Shown in pieces: positions 41,303 to 43,759 of a stretch of 43,759 nt of DNA. The DNA is from Thelephora terrestris. Taxonomy: Eukaryota > Basidiomycota > Agaricomycetes > Thelephorales > Thelephoraceae. A model generated the notes under the pieces. The model was not told the DNA's origin and made no database searches. It saw nothing but the letters and a program-made list of their open reading frames with translations. Made by a program: the position numbers and the translations under genes. Every line of letters starts with the position of its first letter. The stretch's first letter is position 1. The DNA lies in assembly GCA_015956445.1 (NCBI GenBank), contig WIUZ02000037.1:1-43759 (forward strand), written 5' to 3'.

Positions 41303-41993
41303 CTTCCGAATCCGAGTGGAGCGCGAGGAGAGGCAGACAAAGAGCTAACCCGAAAGGGTGCGCGGGAAGGAACGACTCTAAACTTACAGGGGGAAACAGT
41401 TCTTCAGCCAAAAAATGATTGGCGCGAGAACATCCCTTCTTATTTCCGTTCCGCCATCTACTTGCTAGGCGCCCGACTGGGAAATTTCTTTCAACTACTG
41501 GATCCCCCCATCGTGCTCGAGAGATGAGTGGATATTCCACCTTGGCCTCTCATTATGTTCTCCCCAGCCTGTCCTGACCTCCTTTCCGGTCCAACGCGCA
41601 CCGTCAGGAGCACGAGGCGATAATCTTTGACCCAGATCCCCCCCTCGCTCCGACAGTGGACACCGCGCGGCTTCCCTCCCCTTGGGAGACGGCCGGTGGC
41701 CCCGCAAAATCGCGGCACATCTCCATCTACCTCACCATCCCTGGTCCACCGATCTCGCCTCCCCTTCGGAGGACCGAGTCACTTGGGCGCTCTCGCCGAT
41801 TTCCTCAGCCACCCCTCCGACGGATCTTCCCGACGAGGCGTATATGATGGGGATCCCCGGACTCCCGGACCCTCCCGTCTTGTCGGCGTGCGCCACGCCG
41901 TGCGATCGCCCCGCCTATATCTGCCCTTCCCGATTGGCTGATCACTGAGAAAGATTCCGAGCTTGGCCCGAAGCGACGGGCTGGGCGGAGATA
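41303..41993. other. Region between unknown gene and LINE, nothing firm
   Basis: GC-rich, with overlapping open frames on both strands. It could be the 5' end of the LINE (including an ORF1 remnant), but there is no zinc-knuckle or coiled-coil signal to support that. Confidence 0.35.
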
Positions 41994-43759
41994 ATGTCCT
42001 CCACTGTCCCCTATTTATTCTCGGGCCCTCTCCCAGCTCCTCCTCCCTTTTCGGACGCCTTTCTCGATCAACCTACAACTGACGCCCTATGCCCTCGTAT
42101 GCAAAATCCCTCTGTACTCTCTCTCTTCTCCCTTAATTGTAACAAGCAAACTACATTGGACACGCTGTCCTCAACTCTCTTGCACAAACATATCATATCA
42201 TTCTCTTCCAGGAACCTTGGACTGGCCGGATCGGTACAACCAGGTCAGACTCCGACCCTGCTGGGGTTGAAGTCACAGGCCTCGTGCATCAATCCAGCTG
42301 GAACCAATTTATCCCTGTTCCCCCATCTCACATCCCGCCCCCGAGAGTGGCGGCGTATACTGCTCGCCACAACTCCAACTTTACGTACACCCTCCGATCG
42401 GACATCTTCAACCACCCAGACATGATGGCACTTGAGGTTGTCCCAAGGGGCCCACCCCTCAATTGCTTCCTGATCATCAACATCTACAATGATTCAAACA
42501 ACACTGCTCTTGACATCCTCCTCTCCACCCCCTCCCCCCCATTCCAATCATTCTTGTAGGTGATTTCAACCTGCACCCCCTGCCTGGTCTGGGAGGGAGA
42601 CACCTGCCTCCTGCCACTCAGCTAATGCCCTCATTGATTGGGCCTCGGAACTGGGTCTAGTCCTCCTCAATGAGCCAGGAGTCCGAACCTTCGAACGGGG
42701 CTCTCAGTCTTCCACCATCGACCTCTTTTGGTCTTCCACTTCTCTACTTCCCCTCATACGTGACTGGCAGGTTCATCAAAACTTGGACTTCGCCTCAGAT
42801 CACCTTCCCATCACCGCCTCCCTCTCCCCATTTTCCCCTGATCCTAATCCATCCCCTCCCAAGTTCCTCTTTCACCCCGACAAAGAGACAGACTGGGGGT
42901 TATGCTTCCTGGAGACCCTTAAGGCTAACGCCCCGGCGATGCCAGAAGTTTGCTCCCTGGAACTCCTCCCACCTCTCATTGATCACCTACTCAATGCTCT
43001 TACTACCGCCTCCTCCCTACACTGCAGCGCCAAACCCCCCACGCCTGGAGCCTCGCCTTGGTTCACCCGAGAAGTCGTTGTGGCGCTTCGGAAGGTCCGA
43101 CAAGCTCGCACCATCCTTCACCGCCTGAACAGGCAAGGCGTGACTGGCATCCCTCTTAACAACGCATTCACTACTCTTCGCACCCTCCGCAATAAGCTCA
43201 GACGCACCATCTCGAAAGCCAAGCGAGACTGGGCGCTGAACTTAGCCCATGAGATTGAACCAAACAAGATTTGGACCCTCACAAACTGGTACAAGGGGAT
43301 CCGGCGGTATGCCATGCCCACCCTCGTCAGAAGTGACCGCTCTATGGCCATCACTGACGATGAGAAGGCAGACCTACTCCGTACCTCCTTCTTCCCTCCT
43401 CCTCCTGTCCTTATTTCCGACCCCCTCCCTTCTTACCCTAACCACAACCCGTCCTTTTCACCCAGTCCTTGAGGAAGAGATTGATACCCACCTCAAGGCA
43501 ACCTCTAATACTTCTGCTCCAGGATCGTCTGGTGTTTCCTACTGGGCCCTCAAGTGGGCCTGGAAGCTGGCTCCAGAATACATCACCTATGTCTTGAATT
43601 GGTCACTGGCTCTTGGCTTCCACTACCCTCAGTGGAAACAAGCCATCACCGTGGTAATCCCTAAGCCCCACAAGGCTGACTACTCCAACCCCCGTTCATA
43701 TCGCCCCATTCAGCTGCTTGAATGCCTCGGCAAACTCCTCGAGAAGGTTTCGCTAAACA
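41994..43759 (+). mobile_element. Non-LTR retrotransposon (LINE), endonuclease and start of RT, frameshifted
   Basis: The frame from 41994 encodes VLSLFSLNCNKQTTLDTLSS, the start of an APE-type endonuclease. Conserved endonuclease pieces follow in changing frames: LFQEPW with the metal-binding Glu (about 42205), LVGDFNLHP (about 42553-42579) and FASDHLPI with the catalytic His (about 42788-42811). A linker domain comes next (WFTREVVVALRKVRQARTIL, KLRRTISKAKRDW). The first reverse-transcriptase blocks are SAPGSSGVSYWALKW, AITVVIPKPHKADYSNP and SYRPIQLLECLGKLLEK, reaching the window edge. At least three one-base shifts (about 42200, 42580 and 43455) break the polyprotein, so this copy is dead. 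The order endonuclease-linker-RT is that of autonomous fungal LINEs. The clade cannot be fixed without the rest of the RT. Confidence 0.85.

Overview
The window looks like nuclear DNA of a filamentous basidiomycete, most likely an agaricomycete. Genes are intron-rich, with GT-AG introns of about 40-70 nt. The recognisable housekeeping proteins are of fungal type, and the rest are lineage-specific families (TKL-type kinases, F-box, orphan membrane proteins) plus decayed retroelements. This placement is inference from gene style and family content.

Layout. 1-6706 is a rapidly evolving block. It holds a truncated kinase copy carrying a tandemly doubled insertion, a gene for an agaricomycete-specific orphan domain with an in-frame stop, and a tandem kinase locus (kinase 1 internally deleted, kinase 2 lacking the DFG motif). 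7638-11728 is a housekeeping pair transcribed divergently from a 269-bp interval: a GET2-like tail-anchored-protein receptor (minus) and the complex I 75-kDa subunit NDUFS1 (plus). 12034-13652 is an unrecognised secretory or membrane protein gene interrupted by a 22-C tract. 14446-16060 is a decaying copy of a multi-pass membrane protein whose apparently intact paralogue is at 31396-33248 on the other strand. 18229-19200 holds fragments of two conserved fungal genes. 19724-21622 encodes a His/Pro-repeat type II membrane protein. 22110-24247 encodes a transaldolase-fold protein that appears to lack the catalytic residues. 24418-26181 is serine palmitoyltransferase subunit LCB1 (minus), divergent from a large coiled-coil protein (26369-28711). 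34046-35258 is an F-box gene.

The right end is repeat-rich. 35511-40003 is a roughly 4.5-kb inverted repeat made of two LTR-plus-gag-like segments, tail to tail, around a 67-bp spacer. The spacer contains an inverted 50-bp copy of the 3' end of the next gene (40024-41300). From 41994 to the window edge lies a frameshifted non-LTR retrotransposon (LINE) with an endonuclease and the start of a reverse transcriptase.

Functionally, the intact genes cover mitochondrial respiration (NDUFS1), ER tail-anchored protein insertion (GET2) and sphingolipid synthesis (LCB1). The accessory genes are mostly duplicated, broken or catalytically degenerate. Exon boundaries were placed by eye from splice signals and reading-frame continuity. 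Family assignments come from motif recognition, not database searches.
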